A program made the translations under genes and the position numbers. Below are positions 6,244-7,705 of a stretch of DNA of 7,705 nt, piece by piece. Position 1 is the stretch's first letter. Every line of letters starts with the position of its first letter. Origin of the DNA: Lysobacteraceae bacterium (GTDB lineage: Bacteria > Pseudomonadota > Gammaproteobacteria > DSM-19610); contig JAIVHA010000179.1 in assembly GCA_020201295.1 (NCBI GenBank), forward strand, positions 1 to 7,705, in the 5' to 3' direction. The notes under the pieces are model-generated. The model was given only the letters and a program-made list of their open reading frames with translations, was not told where the DNA came from and made no database searches.

Positions 6244-6906
6244 ATGAACAACGGCTACTTCATCACCGGCACCGACACCGAGGTGGGCAAGACCCGCGTC
6301 AGTGTCGCCCTGCTGCACTGGCTGCAACAACAGGGCCTGCGTGTCGCCGGCATGAAGCCCGTAGCCGCCGGCTGCGAGGAAACCGCGGCGGGCCTGCGCA
6401 ACGAGGACGCCCTGGCCCTGCAGGCCGCTTCCTCGGTGACACTGCCCTACGACACGATCAATCCCTACGCCTTGGCACCACCTATCGCGCCACACCTGGC
6501 GGCGCGCGATGCGGGCATCCTCATCGACATCGACCCGATCCTGGCCGCCTACCGCACCATCGCCGCACAGGTGGACAGCGTGGTCGTCGAGGGCGCTGGT
6601 GGTTGGCGCGTGCCGCTGAATGACAACCAGGACATGAGCGATCTCGCCGCCGCCCTTGGTCTGCCCGTGGTGCTGGTGGTGGACATCCGCCTGGGCTGCA
6701 TCAACCATGCCCTGCTCAGCGCCCAGGCCATCGCCGCCCGCGGCCTGCCCCTGGCCGGCTGGGCCGCCAACCACGCCCATGGGGACTACGCGCGCAGCGC
6801 GGACAATATCGCCAGTATCGCGGCGCGCGTCGGGGCGCCGTTGCTGGGGGTGATTCCATACCACGGAGACATCACGATGGACCAGGTGGAAGGCCTGCGC
6901 GGGTGA
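6244..6906 (+). CDS. bioD: Dethiobiotin synthetase (BioD), slightly short C-terminus
   Basis: ATP-dependent carboxylase that forms the ureido ring of dethiobiotin from DAPA and CO2. The protein has 220 residues (E. coli 225). The P-loop is GTDTEVGKT at 9-17; K38 in MKPVAAG, D55, E117 in VVEGAGGW (114-121) and N176 in ANHAHG match the known ATP, Mg and substrate residues with an offset of one. The ATG at 6244 fits the family N-terminus (YFITGTDTEVGKT); an in-frame ATG at 6196 lies inside bioC and is rejected. No good Shine-Dalgarno is seen, so translation probably depends on coupling to bioC, which ends 4 nt before. After LLGVIPYHG only 12 residues remain, and the usual end (a short block with Leu-rich finish) is missing or changed where an IS remnant begins. 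Confidence 0.95.
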   Translation: MNNGYFITGTDTEVGKTRVSVALLHWLQQQGLRVAGMKPVAAGCEETAAGLRNEDALALQAASSVTLPYDTINPYALAPPIAPHLAARDAGILIDIDPILAAYRTIAAQVDSVVVEGAGGWRVPLNDNQDMSDLAAALGLPVVLVVDIRLGCINHALLSAQAIAARGLPLAGWAANHAHGDYARSADNIASIAARVGAPLLGVIPYHGDITMDQVEGLRG

Positions 6907-6983
6907 TGCAGCCCCTGGGGTATATCCCACCGGTAGAAGTTGAGGCAAACTACTACCGGCAGTTAGCCAGTCAGGTGCAATGA
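6906..6983 (+). mobile_element. Remnant of an IS3-family transposase 3' end
   Basis: One frame reads QPLGYIPPVEVEANYYRQ and ends VQ followed by TGA at 6981-6983. This resembles the extreme C-terminus of IS3-family OrfB integrases, where LGY.sPvefE..YY is common. The following bases (about 6984-7008) include CTTAAACAGCAGTCTGG, similar to the CTTAAAC(A)ACAGTCTCC found near the right end of many such elements. Everything upstream, including the DDE catalytic core, is missing, and the fragment abuts the bioD stop codon. It is too short to act. The assignment rests on recalled motifs. Confidence 0.6.
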
Positions 6984-7033
6984 CGGCTTGACTTAAACAG
7001 CAGTCTGGAATACTGGCTACAACACTGGGCATA

Positions 7034-7104
7034 CCGTCATTCCCGCGAAGGCGGGAATCCATGTACGTCAAACCACTGGATTCCCGCCTTCGCGGGAATG
7101 ACGG
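7034..7104. repeat. Perfect 28-bp inverted repeat (ATTCCCGCGAAGGCGGGAAT type)
   Basis: Arms 7034-7061 and 7077-7104 are exact reverse complements over 28 nt, with a 15-nt loop. Each arm is itself a small palindrome (ATTCCCGCGAAGGCGGGAAT). This word is widespread as a dispersed repeat in beta- and gammaproteobacteria and resembles the dRS3 repeats of Neisseria. It separates the bio cluster and IS remnant from the following gene. There is no U-tract, so a terminator role is only possible. The rest of the gap, 7105-7171, shows no clear promoter. Confidence 0.85.
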
Positions 7105-7171
7105 GACTCAACTGCAGCACTAATGAAATGCCGCATAAGGCGGGCGTCTCTCCGGGTCCTTTTGTGAGCCA

Positions 7172-7176
7172 AAGGA
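7172..7176 (+). promoter_or_regulatory. Shine-Dalgarno AAGGA for the sensor gene
   Basis: AAGGA stands 6 nt before the ATG at 7183 and supports that start over the neighbouring out-of-frame ATG at 7178. Confidence 0.65.
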
Positions 7177-7182
7177 ATGCAG

Positions 7183-7705
7183 ATGAATAAACAATTAGCT
7201 AACTTTATTCGGACAGAAATTGAACCGATTCTTAAGGATTGGGAAGAATTCGCCAAAACCATCCTTAAAGCCAAATATATGGGCAAGACCGGGTTACGCG
7301 ACCACGCCAAGGAAATGCTTCTGGAGATTGCCAAGGATCTTGAATCACACCAGAGTGAATCAGATCAGGCCGCCAAATCGAAAGGCCGTAAGCCGAAGAA
7401 TGGCGAGGAATCCTGGGCAGAAGTGCACGGTGGCGATCGACAGACCAGCGGCTTCAGCGTCAATGAGACGGTTTCCGAATTTCGAGCCCTGCGAGCGAGC
7501 GTGGTGTCACACTGGACTAAAGCGTACCCCACGATTACCGGTCAACAGCTTGAAGATCTCACCAGGTTCCATGAAGCCATTGACCAGGCCGTCGCCGAAT
7601 CGCTCGAGCAATATGCCACCGTAAAAGATGCGGAAACCCGGCTGCTCGGCGCCATCCTGCTCGCGTCGCCTGATCCGACTTATGTGCTGGATCACGAAGG
7701 CAGAT
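7183..7705 (+). CDS. RsbRD-N-like and PAS sensory protein, probably a histidine kinase (5' part)
   Basis: The reading frame is open to the window end, giving 174 residues of an incomplete protein. Residues 1-145 form an all-helical domain resembling the RsbRD N-terminal region (RsbT co-antagonist type) found at the front of many hybrid sensor kinases: FIRTEIEPILKDWEEFA (8-24), LRDHAKEMLLEIAKDLE (38-54), SGFSVNETVSEFRALRASV (89-107) and LTRFHEAIDQAVAESLEQYA (126-145). From about 152, LLGAILLASPDPTYVLDHEG looks like the start of a PAS domain. The usual continuation is a histidine kinase core, sometimes with a receiver, but none of it is visible. No transmembrane helix or signal peptide is seen, so this part is cytosolic. 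The DNA is less GC-rich than the bio genes, with more AAA, GAA and CTT codons. It is not obviously tied to biotin synthesis. Confidence 0.75.
   Translation, partial: MNKQLANFIRTEIEPILKDWEEFAKTILKAKYMGKTGLRDHAKEMLLEIAKDLESHQSESDQAAKSKGRKPKNGEESWAEVHGGDRQTSGFSVNETVSEFRALRASVVSHWTKAYPTITGQQLEDLTRFHEAIDQAVAESLEQYATVKDAETRLLGAILLASPDPTYVLDHEGR

Noticed and set aside
5178..6251. Minus-strand frame of 357 residues opposite bioC
   Set aside because: Shadow of bioH and bioC, with no motif.
7034..7104. Rho-independent terminator after bioD
   Set aside because: The stem is strong but no T-run follows on either strand, and the sequence is a known kind of dispersed repeat; a terminating role remains possible.
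7220..7624. Plus-strand frame of 134 residues near the right end
   Set aside because: It is out of frame with the RsbRD-like gene at 7183, which has a Shine-Dalgarno site and recognisable domain blocks.

Overview
The window reads as chromosomal DNA of a GC-rich gammaproteobacterium. Three things point there: a 290-residue UbiA close to the E. coli enzyme, the gene order bioB-bioF-bioH-bioC-bioD, and a ComF-family gene next to bioB, an arrangement I recall from pseudomonads and related groups. The small interspersed repeats are of kinds common in environmental Gammaproteobacteria. The genus cannot be fixed from sequence alone.

Layout. Positions 1-92 hold a degenerate intergenic repeat. ubiA (165-1037, +) makes the prenylated ubiquinone precursor. 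A REP-like inverted repeat (1064-1135) separates it from a convergent comF remnant (1132-1599, -) that has lost its N-terminal half. Directly at the break begins a small three-helix membrane protein gene of unknown function (1602-2012, +). Its end overlaps the start of bioB (2005-2982). bioF (3275-4480), bioH (4580-5374), bioC (5364-6239) and bioD (6244-6906) follow on the same strand. After bioD come a short remnant of an IS3-type transposase end, a perfect 28-bp mobile-type hairpin (7034-7104), and the 5' part of a gene for an RsbRD-like plus PAS sensory protein (7183 to the window end), whose DNA is visibly less GC-rich.

How the genes work together. BioC methylates malonyl-ACP so that it can enter fatty acid synthesis. 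BioH removes the methyl group from pimeloyl-ACP methyl ester. BioF condenses pimeloyl-ACP with alanine to give KAPA, BioD closes the ureido ring of dethiobiotin, and BioB inserts sulfur to make biotin. The KAPA-to-DAPA aminotransferase BioA is not in the window and must lie elsewhere or be replaced. All five bio enzymes keep the catalytic residues I could check.

The notable feature is remodelling by repeats, not a new enzyme system. Two palindromic elements built from a CACGGAA heptamer with a 10-bp period bracket bioF. One has replaced the natural end of BioF and sits where the bioH ribosome binding site should be. Other repeats mark the ubiA/comF junction and both ends of the window. I did not find a convincing undescribed defence, mobile or biosynthetic system.
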